From positions 16,794 through 80,793 of the forward strand of contig NZ_WTVK01000024.1 of NCBI RefSeq assembly GCF_012910805.1: DNA of 64,000 nucleotides, read 5' to 3'. The notes beneath the pieces are model-generated. The model had not been told where the DNA came from and did not search any database. It saw nothing but the letters and a program-made list of their open reading frames with translations. The position numbers were made by a program, and so were the translations under genes. This DNA is from Aromatoleum evansii. Its GTDB lineage: Bacteria; Pseudomonadota; Gammaproteobacteria; Burkholderiales; Rhodocyclaceae. Shown here one piece after another: positions 17,440 through 27,269 of this stretch; position 1 is the first letter of the stretch, and each line of letters opens with the position of its first letter.

Positions 17440-17493
17440 ATGATGAAAGCGGCTGGCTGACTGCGCCGTGACCACACTATTACATTTTCGTTA
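17440..17493 (-). promoter_or_regulatory. CopR-type promoter of the orphan Rieske gene
   Basis: On the complement: TAACGAAAATGTAAT (17479-17493), six bases, GTCA (17469-17472), 23 bases, -10 CATCAT (17440-17445), with a third GTCA 11 bp after the second. The interval 17494-17641 up to the divergent promoter holds nothing else recognisable. Confidence 0.77.
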
Positions 17494-17641
17494 GCGTCCA
17501 GTTATCAATGATTGCGTGCTGGGGGATCGGATCGCCACGGCGCGCCAATGACTCATGATCACCCACGCCGATTCGTGCCCCGAATGATGCCGCTGATGAG
17601 GCCAACTGGGTGACTGGGCCTCGCCGCGCCACTGTTTGAAA

Positions 17642-17695
17642 TTACGCCGATGTAATGGATGCGTCATCGTATTGATGGGATCAGGCGAGCATACT
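17642..17695 (+). promoter_or_regulatory. CopR-type promoter of the cytochrome-barrel gene
   Basis: TTACGCCGATGTAAT (17642-17656), six bases, GTCA (17663-17666), 23 bases, -10 CATACT (17690-17695). The third repeat position reads GATG, so only two GTMA elements are clear. The leader to 17889 is about 185 bases and contains no gene. Confidence 0.77.
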
Positions 17696-17888
17696 CAGCG
17701 CGGGAGGCAAGGCACACCGACGATGAGAGTTCGTGACGCGGCGGCACCGGTGCGGAAGTCAAGCGCGTCGGCGCGGACCTGACTCGAGGCTCGGCTACAC
17801 AAGTGCCAGCGCGATACCGAGGCGGTGATCGAATCGGCCGAAGGACGGAGTAATACCACTCACTACGAACAATAGAATAGGGGGGATC

Positions 17889-19256
17889 ATGATGAGCAAG
17901 CGAAAAACCACGAGCCTCATCGACACAGTCATACAGACCATCACGACGGGGTTGCTGTTCCTGCTGTTGAGCGCCCCGGCGCAGGCGGTGCCAAGCTTCG
18001 GGCGCCAGACCGGACAGCCATGCGCCGCCTGCCACACCGTTTTCCCTGAGCTTACGTCATTCGGCCGACAGTTCAAGCTACGCGGCTACAGCCTGGGAAA
18101 TCAGCTCGACGACAAGAAGTTTCCATTCAACCTGCCGCTGTCGGCTTCGCTGATTGGCTCCCACAGCTCGATTCGCGACACCCGCGCATCCAATCCATCG
18201 GAGGACTTTCCACGTGCTGACGAGACGATTCTGCAGACAGCCGCCGTCTATTATGCCGGCAAGATCACCGACTCCTCCGGCGCCTTTGTCCAGTACGGAT
18301 ACGATGGCATCGAGCGGCGCTGGGCGATCGAGATGGCCGACATCCGCTATGCGAATGACACGATGCTGGGGGGCAAGGAACTGCTCCTTGGCGTAACGCT
18401 CAATAACTCCCCTGGAGTGCAGGACATCTGGAACAGCGCCCCGATGTGGTCGTTCCCCCATCTCGAGGACGCAGGCATCATGCCGGAGGTCGCCCCCGTG
18501 CTCGACATGGCGCTCGCCAGTCAAGTGGCCGGGCTGGGTTTGTACGGTTTTTGGGACAACACGCTGTATGCCGAGGTCGGTGTCTACCGCACTGCCAGGA
18601 ACGGGTTGCTACGGCCGTTCAGCGCCGGCGTGCCGACAGAAACCGAGGTCGACCGCAATGCGCCGTACTGGCACCTGATGATCAACCGTGAAATGGGCAA
18701 TCAGAGCTTTGCCGCGGGGATCAAGGGGATCATGGTGAATATCTTCCCTGACGCGGATGCGCCGAGCGGTCCGACGGATCGCTTTCGCGACGTGGCTCTG
18801 GAAGCCCAGTACCAGTATGTGGGTGCGGCTCACATCTTCACCGCCGACGCCACCTGGATGCGCGAAACGCGCGATTGGGACGCAAGCTTTCCGATGGGGA
18901 TGGCCTCCAACCCATCCGACAAGTTGCGGACATTCAAGGCCAACGTCCATTACTACTGGCAGCGCCGTGTCGGCCTCGGCGTCGGTTACTTCGACACACA
19001 GGGTGATCGCGATATGCTGAAGTACGGCATGGCCGACGAACCGAGCGCTATGGGCAACGCCAGCGGCAGCCCGCACAACCGTGGCTGGACCGCGGAATTC
19101 AACTACCTGCCGCTCAAGGATATGCAGAACCTGAAGCTCGGACTTCGCTACACTGCGTACACGCGGTTCAACGGTGCACGCAGCGACTACAACGGCTTCG
19201 GCCGCGACGCGTCAGACAACAACCTGCTCTTCGGCTACGTCTGGCTCATCTTCTGA
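17889..19256 (+). CDS. Cyc2-like monoheme cytochrome c fused to an outer-membrane beta-barrel
   Basis: A 455-residue secreted protein. After a signal peptide (cleavage near AQA-VPSF) comes a single c-type heme site CAACH within a block resembling Cyc2 proteins: PSFGRQTGQPCAACHTVFP, then FGRQFKLRGYSL. The remaining ~390 residues are rich in alternating aromatic/polar stretches and end in Phe (GYVWLIF), as expected for an outer-membrane barrel. Cyc2 proteins move electrons across the outer membrane in iron oxidisers; distant members occur in bacteria not known to oxidise iron. The copper-type promoter suggests a role in copper redox chemistry. Family assignment is by motif only. Confidence 0.78.
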   Translation: MMSKRKTTSLIDTVIQTITTGLLFLLLSAPAQAVPSFGRQTGQPCAACHTVFPELTSFGRQFKLRGYSLGNQLDDKKFPFNLPLSASLIGSHSSIRDTRASNPSEDFPRADETILQTAAVYYAGKITDSSGAFVQYGYDGIERRWAIEMADIRYANDTMLGGKELLLGVTLNNSPGVQDIWNSAPMWSFPHLEDAGIMPEVAPVLDMALASQVAGLGLYGFWDNTLYAEVGVYRTARNGLLRPFSAGVPTETEVDRNAPYWHLMINREMGNQSFAAGIKGIMVNIFPDADAPSGPTDRFRDVALEAQYQYVGAAHIFTADATWMRETRDWDASFPMGMASNPSDKLRTFKANVHYYWQRRVGLGVGYFDTQGDRDMLKYGMADEPSAMGNASGSPHNRGWTAEFNYLPLKDMQNLKLGLRYTAYTRFNGARSDYNGFGRDASDNNLLFGYVWLIF

Positions 19257-19674
19257 ATGAAACTCGAGGGGAGGGCCAGGAGGCAGGAAAAATCTGGCCC
19301 AACACTTCGCACCGGACGATAGCTGCGTTCGGATCTTCAACGGGCCGATCAATACATGAAATTCCCTCGATGCACTCACGCAGATCGTCTCAGGCGGCGT
19401 AGGGATGCTCGACGGTGTCGCTCTGCAACGGACTCCTCGCCTGGGTACGATCGCCTGAGCAGGTACAACTGCGGAGCGCAGGCACTCCGGGATTCATCGA
19501 ACGCCTAGTTGGCTCACACACGACGTTTCTCGCCCGGGCTCGGTCGAACTGTGGACCGAGCTGCGTCAAATTACGGTTTCGTTACTCCCTACAGGCCCTG
19601 TCCGCTTGACGGTAGTTGATAGGGAGTAGCCCTGGCGGACCTTCTTTGAGCGGAACGGTCCGTCAGGCGGCTAC
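19257..19674. other. gene-free region with inverted repeats
   Basis: No supportable gene. It contains a 9-bp inverted repeat (TACTCCCTA at ~19583 and TAGGGAGTA at ~19620) and, just right of it, an imperfect stem around GGACC/GGTCC that could end the leftward gene at 19675. An ATTACGGTTTCGTTAC site near 19570 resembles the CopR core but lacks GTCA and a -10 at the right spacing. Confidence 0.4.
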
Positions 19675-19980
19675 CTAGCGCTTCGAGAGGCTGCCAATCA
19701 TGCCTCTCTGAAATTCGACTCCCGCTGACCACCAAGCGCTCCAAAGGGCGATGCCGACATCGGTACTTTCGGCCACGAATTTCGGAAAGCCGTTTTCCAA
19801 GAATAATTGACGACCGGCTTCCGCAATGGTGATCGTCCTCTGCGTCACTTCAGCGTTCAGGTCAGCCAGTCCCTTACAGCACTTCAGGCCGAGATCACAA
19901 CATGAGCGCGTTAATTCAAGCTGCGCCTGGAAGGTCTCTGGTATTTGCTGAGTGTGCGAATTCCCTTTCTTGTCATCCAT
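19675..19980 (-). CDS. small phasin-like cytosolic protein
   Basis: A 101-residue protein with AGGAG upstream of its ATG. It is predicted to be mostly amphipathic helix (LELTRSCCDLGLKCCKGLAD, later ALWSAWWSAGVEFQRG) with no signal peptide. Size and helical pattern are like phasin-type proteins that coat PHB granules, but the match is weak. Two Cys pairs (RSCCD, KCCKG) in the first helix are unusual and could bind a metal. It lies in the same orientation as the efflux operon but well downstream. Function unknown. Confidence 0.55.
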   Translation of the reverse strand: MDDKKGNSHTQQIPETFQAQLELTRSCCDLGLKCCKGLADLNAEVTQRTITIAEAGRQLFLENGFPKFVAESTDVGIALWSAWWSAGVEFQRGMIGSLSKR

Positions 19981-20184
19981 ATCGTTCTCCTGGTGTTAAT
20001 CGGCACCGAGAATCCGCCACACGATGGCGGATCGCCATTGGACATCATTCTCAGACGCGACGTAAACTGTTATGACAACAGGTCGATTGTTCACCCTTCA
20101 TCCTCATGCGGGATCAATCTCAGCATTGTCTACGCATTCGGATAGGCGGACTTCCCGGGGCAATGTTCCGCCTGTCCGAGCCAG

Positions 20185-20466
20185 CTACTTCATGTCGCGC
20201 ATGTGATCGTGCCGGGCCTTTTTCTCTTCTTCGGGTTTCATGGAGTCTTCGGCTGCGGGGGGCGCTGATGGATTCGTGCCACCCCCAAGCCGCTCTGCTG
20301 CATGATCGTGCCGCGATACGGGTTTCGTTGCCGGTTTCTTGGCCCCCTCACTCTTGTTCGTCTCAGCGGTGGGGTTGGTGTGGGAATCTCCTGACGACTC
20401 GGCAGCAATGGCGGTCGTTGTAGTGACAGCGAGAAGACTGGAAATCAGCAAAATCCTGAAGGTCAT
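20185..20466 (-). CDS. small charged periplasmic protein with HDH motifs
   Basis: A 93-residue secreted protein: signal peptide MTFRILLISSLLAVTTTTAI (cleavage near IAA-ES), then a low-complexity Lys/Glu/Pro/Thr-rich chain with SRHDHAAE and a C-terminal ARHDHMRDMK. The H-D-H-x-x-(E/D/M) pieces suggest metal binding. It resembles the secreted protein at 3237 in composition. A degenerate CopR-type promoter lies at 20520-20573. No named family. Confidence 0.62.
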   Translation of the reverse strand: MTFRILLISSLLAVTTTTAIAAESSGDSHTNPTAETNKSEGAKKPATKPVSRHDHAAERLGGGTNPSAPPAAEDSMKPEEEKKARHDHMRDMK

Positions 20467-20519
20467 GGCAAGGTCCTACGAGAGTGAATAAATCGGTATT
20501 GCGGCAGGCGGTGAATCGA

Positions 20520-20573
20520 ATTACGACTGCCGTCCGTATCCGCGATCAGCTGCACTCCATTACCTCTCAAATA
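20520..20573 (-). promoter_or_regulatory. degenerate CopR-type promoter (weak)
   Basis: On the complement, GTAAT (from ATTAC at 20559) is followed, in the GTCA slot, by CAGC and, after the usual 23 bases, by CGTAAT (20520-20525) in the -10 slot. The left half-site (TATTT) is lost. The spacing match suggests a decayed member of the set. Confidence 0.3.
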
Positions 20574-20629
20574 CATGGCGATGGAATTAGAGGTACATCA
20601 ATTCAGTCCTGTCTCTGACACTCGGCCGG

Positions 20630-21010
20630 TTACTTGATCGCAAACCGCGCAGTCGCAGGCGCCTTGCCGGCCAGTGTGACGACCGCGACAGCCTTAGTGC
20701 CGGAGGTGAGTTTGTAAGTGCCTTTTGCCTCCAATTTGTTGTCACCAGCGGGGGTGAGAATTGCCTCCGTCTTCTCGGCTCCCGCGAGGAGGGTGATCTT
20801 CGCAGTCGCGCCGTCAGTGTTGATCCTTTGCCCATGGTCGTCGAGGTGCAGGGTCAGCGCGGCGGGCGTTGCAACGAGTTCGTACACGACACCACTCGCT
20901 TCGGCGGCGACACCGCCGTGCTTCGGCGTCAGATCATGACCGGCGCCGGCGAAGGCAGCGGGGGTGGACAGCATGGCAAGCACAGCGGCGAGTGTTCGCA
21001 GGGTTTTCAT
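20630..21010 (-). CDS. uncharacterised periplasmic protein at the end of the efflux operon
   Basis: A 126-residue secreted protein (signal peptide to about AFAGAGHD). The mature part is beta-rich with a His motif near its start (GHDLTPKHGG) and repeats of short strand-turn-strand segments (LTLHLDDHG, KITLLAGAEK, VAVVTLAGKAPATARF). It begins 43 bases after the czcA-like stop with a CAGGAG site, so it is the last gene of the efflux operon. A truncated paralogue is at 38355. No named family recognised; a periplasmic accessory metal binder is plausible. Confidence 0.68.
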   Translation of the reverse strand: MKTLRTLAAVLAMLSTPAAFAGAGHDLTPKHGGVAAEASGVVYELVATPAALTLHLDDHGQRINTDGATAKITLLAGAEKTEAILTPAGDNKLEAKGTYKLTSGTKAVAVVTLAGKAPATARFAIK

Positions 21011-21053
21011 GTGTATCTCCTGGGGGCGTGGGCGAGCCCACGTAAGATGAGGG

Positions 21054-24000
21054 TTAGTAAGCGTCCTTGCCCGAGTCTTCGACGAGCCGTTCGATGGGCT
21101 TGCGGCCGAAGAGCCACACGATGGCGGGTGTCAGGAAGGTATCGAGCAGTGTCGAACTGATCAGTCCGGAGAAGATCACGACCGCGACCGGATGCAGGAT
21201 TTCGGTACCGGGCTGTTCAGCCTCGAAGAGCAGCGGGGCGAGCGCAAAGGCGGCGACGAGCGCAGTCATTAACACCGGCGTGAGGCGTTCCAGTGAGCCG
21301 CGAATGAGCATCTTCTGATCGAATTTCTCCTCCTCGAACGCGCACAGGTTGATGTAGTGGCTGACCTTGAGGATGCCGTTGCGCGTCGAGATGCCCGCGA
21401 GCGTAATGAAGCCGATCAGCGCGGCGACCGATAGCGGCTGTCCGGAGAGCCACAGTCCAATCACCGAGCCGACCAGGGCGAGCGGGATGTTGGCCATGAT
21501 CATCAGTGCAAGCGCAGTGCTCTTGTAGCGACTGAAGAGCACGAGGAAGACCATCGCGGCGGAAACCAGCGAGAGCAGACCGATCAGACGGCTGGACTCC
21601 TCTTGCGCTTCGAATTGTCCGCCGAGGTCGATGAAGTAACCTTCGGGCAGAGGGGTGTCGGCGATGACGCGGCGAATGTCGGCGATCACGTCCGACAGCG
21701 GGCGCTGCGAGGCGTTGGCGGAAAGCACTATGCGACGTTTGCTGTCGTCGCGGCTGATCTGGTTCGGGCCGTCGGATTCGTCGATACGCGCGAGCTTGGA
21801 CAGGGGCACGCGCCCGGACGGCGTATCGATGAGAACGTTCGCCAGGCCATCGACCGAGCGGGCGGAGTCCGGCAAGCGCAGCACGAGGTTGAAGCGGCGG
21901 TTGCCCTCGATGACCTGCGTGACGCGCTCGCCATCGACGAGCATGTTGAGTTCTTCAACAAGCTTCGACGGCGGCAGTCCGTAGGCTTCAGCGGCGTCGT
22001 AGTCGACCCGCACCTTGATCTGCGGCGTGAGCACCTGCTTCTCGATCTCGAGGTCGGCCAGCCCTTCGATGCCGGCAAGGCGTCCGCGCAGCGCATCGGC
22101 CTGGGCGCGCAGCGTGTCGAGGTCATCGCCGAAGATCTTGATCGCGATCTGCGCGCGCACGCCGGAGAGCAGGTGGTCGATGCGGTGACTGATCGGCTGG
22201 CCGATGCCGATGTTCGCCGGCAGGCTCGCGAGGCGTTCGCGCATGTCGGCGTAGATCGCACCGAGCGGGCGTTCGCTTGGGCGCAACTGGATGTCCAGTT
22301 CCGACGAATGCACGCCTTCGGCATGTTCGTCCATCTCTGCGCGACCGGAGCGGCGCCCGACATGTACGACTTCGGGTACCTGCCGGATCAATTCCTCGGC
22401 CTGGGTCGCGATGCGGACCGATTCGGTGAGCGTGGTGCCGGGGTTGAGGCGCAGGCCCACGAGCACCGTACCTTCGTTGAAGGGCGGCAGGAAGGTCGTC
22501 GGAAAGAAGGGCACGAGGGTCAGCGCGGCAGCGACGGCGATGCCCGCCGCAGCGAGCAGCACGCGGGCGTGGTTGAAGCACCACGCGAGCGCGCGGGCGT
22601 AGCGCGCCTTGAGCCATTGCACCAGCTTCGGTTCGCCGTGGCCGAGGCTCTTCATGCGCGGCAGAAGGTAGTAGGCCATCACCGGCGTCAGCGTCACCGA
22701 CACCAGCATCGACGCTAGGATCGACGTGATGTAAGCGACACCCAGCGGCAGGAAGAGACGCCCTTCGATGCCCGGCAGTGCAAACAGCGGCACGAAGACC
22801 AGCACGATGATGAAGGTCGCGTAGACAATGGCCGAACGCACCTCGAGCGTTGCCTTGCCGATGAGTTCCAACGGACTCAGACGGGGATGCCCCTCGGCGC
22901 CACGCTGACGTTCCTGCTTGAGGCGGCGCAGCACGTTCTCGACGCCGACAACAGCATCGTCCACCAGTTCGCCGATCGCGATCGCGAGGCCGCCCAGCGT
23001 CATGGTGTTGATCGACATGCCGAAGTAGCGAAATACGAGCACGGTGGTGAGGATCGAGGCGGGGATCGCGACGAGCGAGATCAGCGTCGTGCGCAGGTTG
23101 GCGAGAAAGAGGTAAAGCACCACCGCGACGATCGCCGAGGCCGCAAGCAGCTTGCCTTTCAGGTTGCCGATCGACGACTCGATGAAGTTGGCCTGGCGGA
23201 AGGTGACGCGCGGCTCGTCCATGCCCGCGGGCAGCGATTTCTTGAGGTCGCCGAGCGCCGATTCGATCTCGCGCGTGAGCTTCACGGTGTCGGCGTCGGG
23301 CTGCTTCTGCACCGACAGGATCACCGCCGGTTGACCATTGAAACCGGCGTCGCCGCGCTTGATTGCGGGCGCAAAGGTGACCGCGGCGACCTGCTTGAGC
23401 AGGATGCTGCGACCGTCGCGCGATGCGACCGGCAGGCGTTCGAGGTCGGCGAGCCGGGTCGTGTGGCCGATGTGGCGGATGAGGTATTCGCGCGCGTTGA
23501 GTTCGAGGAAGCCCCCGCTGGTGTTCGCCGAGAAGCCTTTCAGCGCACCCGCGATGTCGTCAACGGTGACGCCCAGCGCCGCCATGCGCGCGGTGTCGGG
23601 CTGCACCTGGTACTGGCGCACCTCGCCGCCGATCGGGATCACCTGGGCGACGCCGGGCACGGACAGCAGGCGCGGGCGCAGCACGAAGTCGGCGTACTCG
23701 CGCGTCGCCATCGGGTCGATCTTTGACGGATCGATCGGGATGGCGATCAGCAAGATCTCGCCCATGATCGAGCTGATCGGCCCCATCGCGGCATGTTCGA
23801 TGCCGGCGGGCAGCTGGTCGCGCACGGTGGTGAAGCGCTCATTGACGATTTGGCGCGCGCGGTAGATGTCGACGCCCCAGTCGAAACTCACATACACGAA
23901 GGCAAGACCGACCGAGGACACCGAGCGCACCGCGCTGACGCCCGGCAGGCCGCTCATCGACACCTCGAGCGGGAGCGTGATGAGCTGCTCGACCTCCTCG

Positions 24001-24173
24001 GGAGCCATGCCGCCGGCTTCGATCTGCAAGGTGACCTGAGGGCGGTTGAGGTCGGGGAAGACGTCGACCGGCGTGCGGGTCAGCGTCAGGCCGCCGTAGA
24101 GCATCATCACCACCGCGAGCGCAAGCACCAGCAGGCGATTGTGCAGGGATTGATGGACGAGCCAGTCGAACAT
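21054..24173 (-). CDS. HME-RND efflux pump, CzcA-like, substrate unknown
   Basis: A 1039-residue inner-membrane proton/metal antiporter with 12 helices and two large periplasmic loops. The helix-4 motif reads [15 protein letters not shown]. That Glu..Asp-Asp pattern differs both from CzcA (DFG-x3-DGA) and from CusA (AIGxMxDAA), so neither Zn/Co/Cd nor Cu/Ag can be inferred; it fits the less-studied HME group with unknown substrate. It is coupled to the adaptor at 24184 by a 10-base gap and AAGGAG. It is the second RND pump of the operon beginning with cusF. Confidence 0.92.
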   Translation of the reverse strand: MFDWLVHQSLHNRLLVLALAVVMMLYGGLTLTRTPVDVFPDLNRPQVTLQIEAGGMAPEEVEQLITLPLEVSMSGLPGVSAVRSVSSVGLAFVYVSFDWGVDIYRARQIVNERFTTVRDQLPAGIEHAAMGPISSIMGEILLIAIPIDPSKIDPMATREYADFVLRPRLLSVPGVAQVIPIGGEVRQYQVQPDTARMAALGVTVDDIAGALKGFSANTSGGFLELNAREYLIRHIGHTTRLADLERLPVASRDGRSILLKQVAAVTFAPAIKRGDAGFNGQPAVILSVQKQPDADTVKLTREIESALGDLKKSLPAGMDEPRVTFRQANFIESSIGNLKGKLLAASAIVAVVLYLFLANLRTTLISLVAIPASILTTVLVFRYFGMSINTMTLGGLAIAIGELVDDAVVGVENVLRRLKQERQRGAEGHPRLSPLELIGKATLEVRSAIVYATFIIVLVFVPLFALPGIEGRLFLPLGVAYITSILASMLVSVTLTPVMAYYLLPRMKSLGHGEPKLVQWLKARYARALAWCFNHARVLLAAAGIAVAAALTLVPFFPTTFLPPFNEGTVLVGLRLNPGTTLTESVRIATQAEELIRQVPEVVHVGRRSGRAEMDEHAEGVHSSELDIQLRPSERPLGAIYADMRERLASLPANIGIGQPISHRIDHLLSGVRAQIAIKIFGDDLDTLRAQADALRGRLAGIEGLADLEIEKQVLTPQIKVRVDYDAAEAYGLPPSKLVEELNMLVDGERVTQVIEGNRRFNLVLRLPDSARSVDGLANVLIDTPSGRVPLSKLARIDESDGPNQISRDDSKRRIVLSANASQRPLSDVIADIRRVIADTPLPEGYFIDLGGQFEAQEESSRLIGLLSLVSAAMVFLVLFSRYKSTALALMIMANIPLALVGSVIGLWLSGQPLSVAALIGFITLAGISTRNGILKVSHYINLCAFEEEKFDQKMLIRGSLERLTPVLMTALVAAFALAPLLFEAEQPGTEILHPVAVVIFSGLISSTLLDTFLTPAIVWLFGRKPIERLVEDSGKDAY

Positions 24174-24183
24174 GCCGGCTCCT

Positions 24184-25335
24184 TCAGCGGACCTGGTTCA
24201 CGAGGGGGGCGCCCTGCACGACGACGCGGTCGCCGGCCGCGAGGCCATCGGTCACGGTCACCGTGGCGCCGTCGAGCGGGCGGTAACGCACGGTACGCGG
24301 CACGAAGCGCTCGGCCGAGGTGTGCACCCAGACGATTTCCTGGTTTGCCGGGTTCTTCACCAGTGCGGCGCCCGGCACCGGGATACCCATGACCTGTTCG
24401 CGCGTCTGCACGATGACCTGCAGTGGCTGGCCGACCGACAGTGGCGGCGTCTTGCCCGCGACCGTGCGGAACAGCACCGGCAGGCTTTGTTCGCGCAGCG
24501 CACGGCCGGCGCCGACCCAGGCGAGAGGAAAGGAGTTGCGACCGCCGTCGACCGAGGCGGCGGCCTGGGCCACGTCGTTCGCTTGGGCGGCGTCGTGGGC
24601 GACGGCCTCGACCTGCAGGCGCGAGGGATCGACGATCTCAAACAGGACTTCACGCGCCTCAACGACTTGCCCGACGACGATGTTGCTGGTCGCGACGACG
24701 CCAGAGACCGGGGCGACCAGCGCTTCGAGGGTGCTCAGGCTGCCGCCGATCGCGGCGAGGCGTTCGCCGAGGCTCTTCACTTCGGCCTGCGCCGCCTCGA
24801 TTTCCTTGCGCGGCACGCTGCCTTCCAGTTCCTGCAGGCGGGTGAGCTGCTTCTTCGCAATCTCGAGATCCGCACGCAGCTCCGCCGCCTGGGCGTTCTG
24901 TTCCGCGCGCTCGACGGGACTTGCCGACGGGCGCACGAGCGCGAGTACCTCACCTTTCCGAACTGGCTGGCCCAACACCGGCAGGCCGCGCGGGCCGGCT
25001 TCGATACGGCCGTCGATGGTCGGCTGCACCTTGCCGCCGGCATTGGGGTCCATGACGACGCGGCCGACCCACTGCCAGGTCTGCGGCAGGGACTGCTGTT
25101 CGGCGAGCACCGTGCGTACCCCGAGCTGGCGCTGAGACAGCTTGGGGAGAAAAACCGAGCCGTCAGGTAGGCGCTTCGGGGTGTTCGGGTTGGCGACGAT
25201 AGGCGGCTCGTTGCCGTGGTCATGCCCGGCGTCGGCGAGCACCGTGCCTGAGGTGCCCGTCGCGAGCGCAAGGATGAACAGGGCGATGGGCGCTGATATC
25301 GGACGACCGGGCACCAGTCGAGGGGATTTCTTCAT
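24184..25335 (-). CDS. RND periplasmic adaptor, CzcB-like
   Basis: A 383-residue membrane-fusion protein: N-terminal signal/anchor, a GHDHGNE histidine motif just after it, barrel-sandwich lipoyl halves ([20 protein letters not shown] and [20 protein letters not shown]) around a coiled-coil hairpin (residues ~130-190), and a beta-barrel plus C-terminal domain. It links the CzcA-like pump to the outer-membrane channel at 25930. The stretch AGHDHG after the signal may collect metal in the periplasm. Confidence 0.9.
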   Translation of the reverse strand: MKKSPRLVPGRPISAPIALFILALATGTSGTVLADAGHDHGNEPPIVANPNTPKRLPDGSVFLPKLSQRQLGVRTVLAEQQSLPQTWQWVGRVVMDPNAGGKVQPTIDGRIEAGPRGLPVLGQPVRKGEVLALVRPSASPVERAEQNAQAAELRADLEIAKKQLTRLQELEGSVPRKEIEAAQAEVKSLGERLAAIGGSLSTLEALVAPVSGVVATSNIVVGQVVEAREVLFEIVDPSRLQVEAVAHDAAQANDVAQAAASVDGGRNSFPLAWVGAGRALREQSLPVLFRTVAGKTPPLSVGQPLQVIVQTREQVMGIPVPGAALVKNPANQEIVWVHTSAERFVPRTVRYRPLDGATVTVTDGLAAGDRVVVQGAPLVNQVR

Positions 25336-25360
25336 GGATCGATATTTCCGTGAGTGTTTC

Positions 25361-25933
25361 TCAGGCAGCCCTGCGGCGACTGCGCAAACCGAAGGCGAGT
25401 GCGAGAACTGCGGCCAAGCCGCCGATACCCCACCACACGCGCCTGTCCGGGCCGGACGTCCTCGGTGTGCCGGTTGCGACGGATGTCCCTAGCGCCTGCG
25501 GCACGACGAGACTGGCCGCGAGCAGGTCGACGTCATTGCCAGTGGAAATCGTCAGCGTGATCGGATAGCTGCCTGTCTCACCGAACGGGGCCGACTTGAA
25601 GCGGTAACTGCCGTCGTCGCGCTGGAACTCTCCGTTCGCCTTGTAGGAACCCGATTCAAGTTCAATCTGTGCTCCCGCCACCGGTTCGTTGGTCGCCCAG
25701 GTATCCAGGGTCACCGAAATCTCACCGCGGTTCACGGTGCCGACGACTTCAAATAGGTCGGAATGGGCCTCGAATCGCGGTAGCGCCGGGTCCGTGGCCA
25801 TAGTCTGCGTTTCGTCACCCTCGTGACCGCCGTCGTGGCCGGGGCCGGCGAAGGCCGGAGCAGCAAGACTGAACACGAGCGGCAGCATGAGTCGGCGAAG
25901 GCGGAGCAGGATGGGAGGGAGATTCGGAATCAT
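25361..25933 (-). CDS. periplasmic Ig-like accessory protein with C-terminal anchor
   Basis: A 190-residue protein: signal peptide ending APAFA, a GHDGGHEGDE metal-binding-like motif, a beta-sandwich domain (~50-140; GEISVTLDTWATNEPVAGA, then GSYRFKSAPFGETGSYPIT), and a C-terminal transmembrane helix followed by RSRRRA. It therefore hangs in the periplasm from the inner membrane. Its ATG overlaps the czcC-like stop. I know no experimentally defined function; position between czcC and czcB homologues suggests an accessory of this pump. Confidence 0.72.
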   Translation of the reverse strand: MIPNLPPILLRLRRLMLPLVFSLAAPAFAGPGHDGGHEGDETQTMATDPALPRFEAHSDLFEVVGTVNRGEISVTLDTWATNEPVAGAQIELESGSYKANGEFQRDDGSYRFKSAPFGETGSYPITLTISTGNDVDLLAASLVVPQALGTSVATGTPRTSGPDRRVWWGIGGLAAVLALAFGLRSRRRAA

Positions 25934-27219
25934 GGCAGCAGTCCGTAAGCTTGTTTGAGCCGCGAGGCGGCGCGGCCGGTTTCGAGACGGGCGCGGCCGA
26001 GCGCGAGTTCGGCGTCGAAGTGCTCGTTTTCCGCACGCAGGCGGGTCGGCAGATCGACTTGGCCGAGTTCGAAGGCCTTCACCAACAGTTGTCGGGAATC
26101 GGCGGCGAGGCGAGCTCGTTCGATGGCGAAGGACTCGGTGCGACGGGCCTGCTCGAGTTCGTGGCGCGCGACATCGAGTTCGGCGCGCAGGCGTTCGCGT
26201 TCGAGCGTGACCGTCGTTTCGGCATCGATGAGATCGGCATTCGCTGCGGTGATTTGCGGGCGATTGCGCGCGTCGGTGCCGAACGGCACACGGATCCCGA
26301 CTGTCGTCGTATTCGAGTAGCGTTCGCCGAACTCCCCGCGTTCGCTCGTCACCCCAAGGATCAGTTCGGGGGCGTCGCGGGTCGCAGTACTTGCCTGATG
26401 GAGGCGGCTCCGCGCAATGTCGGCAGCGCCGCGTTTCGCCATCAGGGCCGGATGACTCTCAAGCTCGGTGGACGGAGCGTCCCCCTCCCGGTCGACGGGC
26501 GTCTGGGGAAGACCGGTCAAGGCGGAATAGAGTTTCTGTTCGCGCAGCAGGCGGGTCTGCACCTCGGCGAGCGTCGCGCGCGCCTGTTGCACGGCGCCCA
26601 GTGCGCTGTTCGCGTCGACGCGTGCCAGATCGCCTGCCTTGACGCGGCGCTCCACGTCCGCTGCGAGCGCTTCGGCTTCAGCGACCCGGCGCAAATTCGC
26701 GTCCAGTTCGTTCTGCGCAAGCCTTAACGACCACACGGCTTCACGAACCTCTCCGGCGAGCTTGAGTCGGGCCAGTGCCAGACTTGCTTCCAGCGCCCCG
26801 CCTTGCACGTCTGCGAGCGCCGAGGCGGCTGCGCGGGTTCCAGGCATCCACAACGGCACTTCCAGCTCTATCTCGACCTCGTGAAAGCCGTCGTTGCGAT
26901 GAAGGCGATCACTGCGCTGCGACAAGGTGACGCTGGGCGGTTCCGGCGTCCAGCTCGCGGCGGCATCGCGCCGTGCGGCCGCTTCGTCCCGCCGGGCAGC
27001 CGCCGCACGGCCCTCGGCACTGCGCTGCCACGCAGCATCGACCGCGTGCCGGATGCTCGTCACGCCGACCTCCAAGGAGCCGGCGGGCGAAGACGACTGC
27101 GCCAATACGGGCCAAGATGTCGCGAGCCCGAGCATCAAAACCCAATGTATCGGGAGTCGCCAGCAAGAGGTCGGCGACAAGATCTTGATTGCCGCGCGGG
27201 CGTCGCTACGAAAGGACAT
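25930..27219 (-). CDS. outer-membrane channel, CzcC/TolC family
   Basis: About 429 residues from the ATG at 27219, with a signal region ending PVLAQ and two TolC-type helical repeats (long Ala/Arg/Glu-rich coiled coils such as EGRAAAARRDEAAARRDAAA). It forms the outer-membrane exit duct of the second efflux system. An ATG at 27273 overlaps the cusA stop (ATGA) and may be the true, translationally coupled start, adding 18 residues before the signal. It overlaps the accessory protein at its 3' end. Confidence 0.85.
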   Translation of the reverse strand: MSFRSDARAAIKILSPTSCWRLPIHWVLMLGLATSWPVLAQSSSPAGSLEVGVTSIRHAVDAAWQRSAEGRAAAARRDEAAARRDAAASWTPEPPSVTLSQRSDRLHRNDGFHEVEIELEVPLWMPGTRAAASALADVQGGALEASLALARLKLAGEVREAVWSLRLAQNELDANLRRVAEAEALAADVERRVKAGDLARVDANSALGAVQQARATLAEVQTRLLREQKLYSALTGLPQTPVDREGDAPSTELESHPALMAKRGAADIARSRLHQASTATRDAPELILGVTSERGEFGERYSNTTTVGIRVPFGTDARNRPQITAANADLIDAETTVTLERERLRAELDVARHELEQARRTESFAIERARLAADSRQLLVKAFELGQVDLPTRLRAENEHFDAELALGRARLETGRAASRLKQAYGLLP

Positions 27220-27269
27220 CGATGCGCAGTGTGGCTTTTTCCCGCGGGTAACCCACATCCTTATGCCAC

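Noticed and set aside
19570..19585. ATTACGGTTTCGTTAC resembling the CopR core
   Set aside because: No GTCA at +6 and no -10 at +23 in either direction, and no gene correctly placed downstream.
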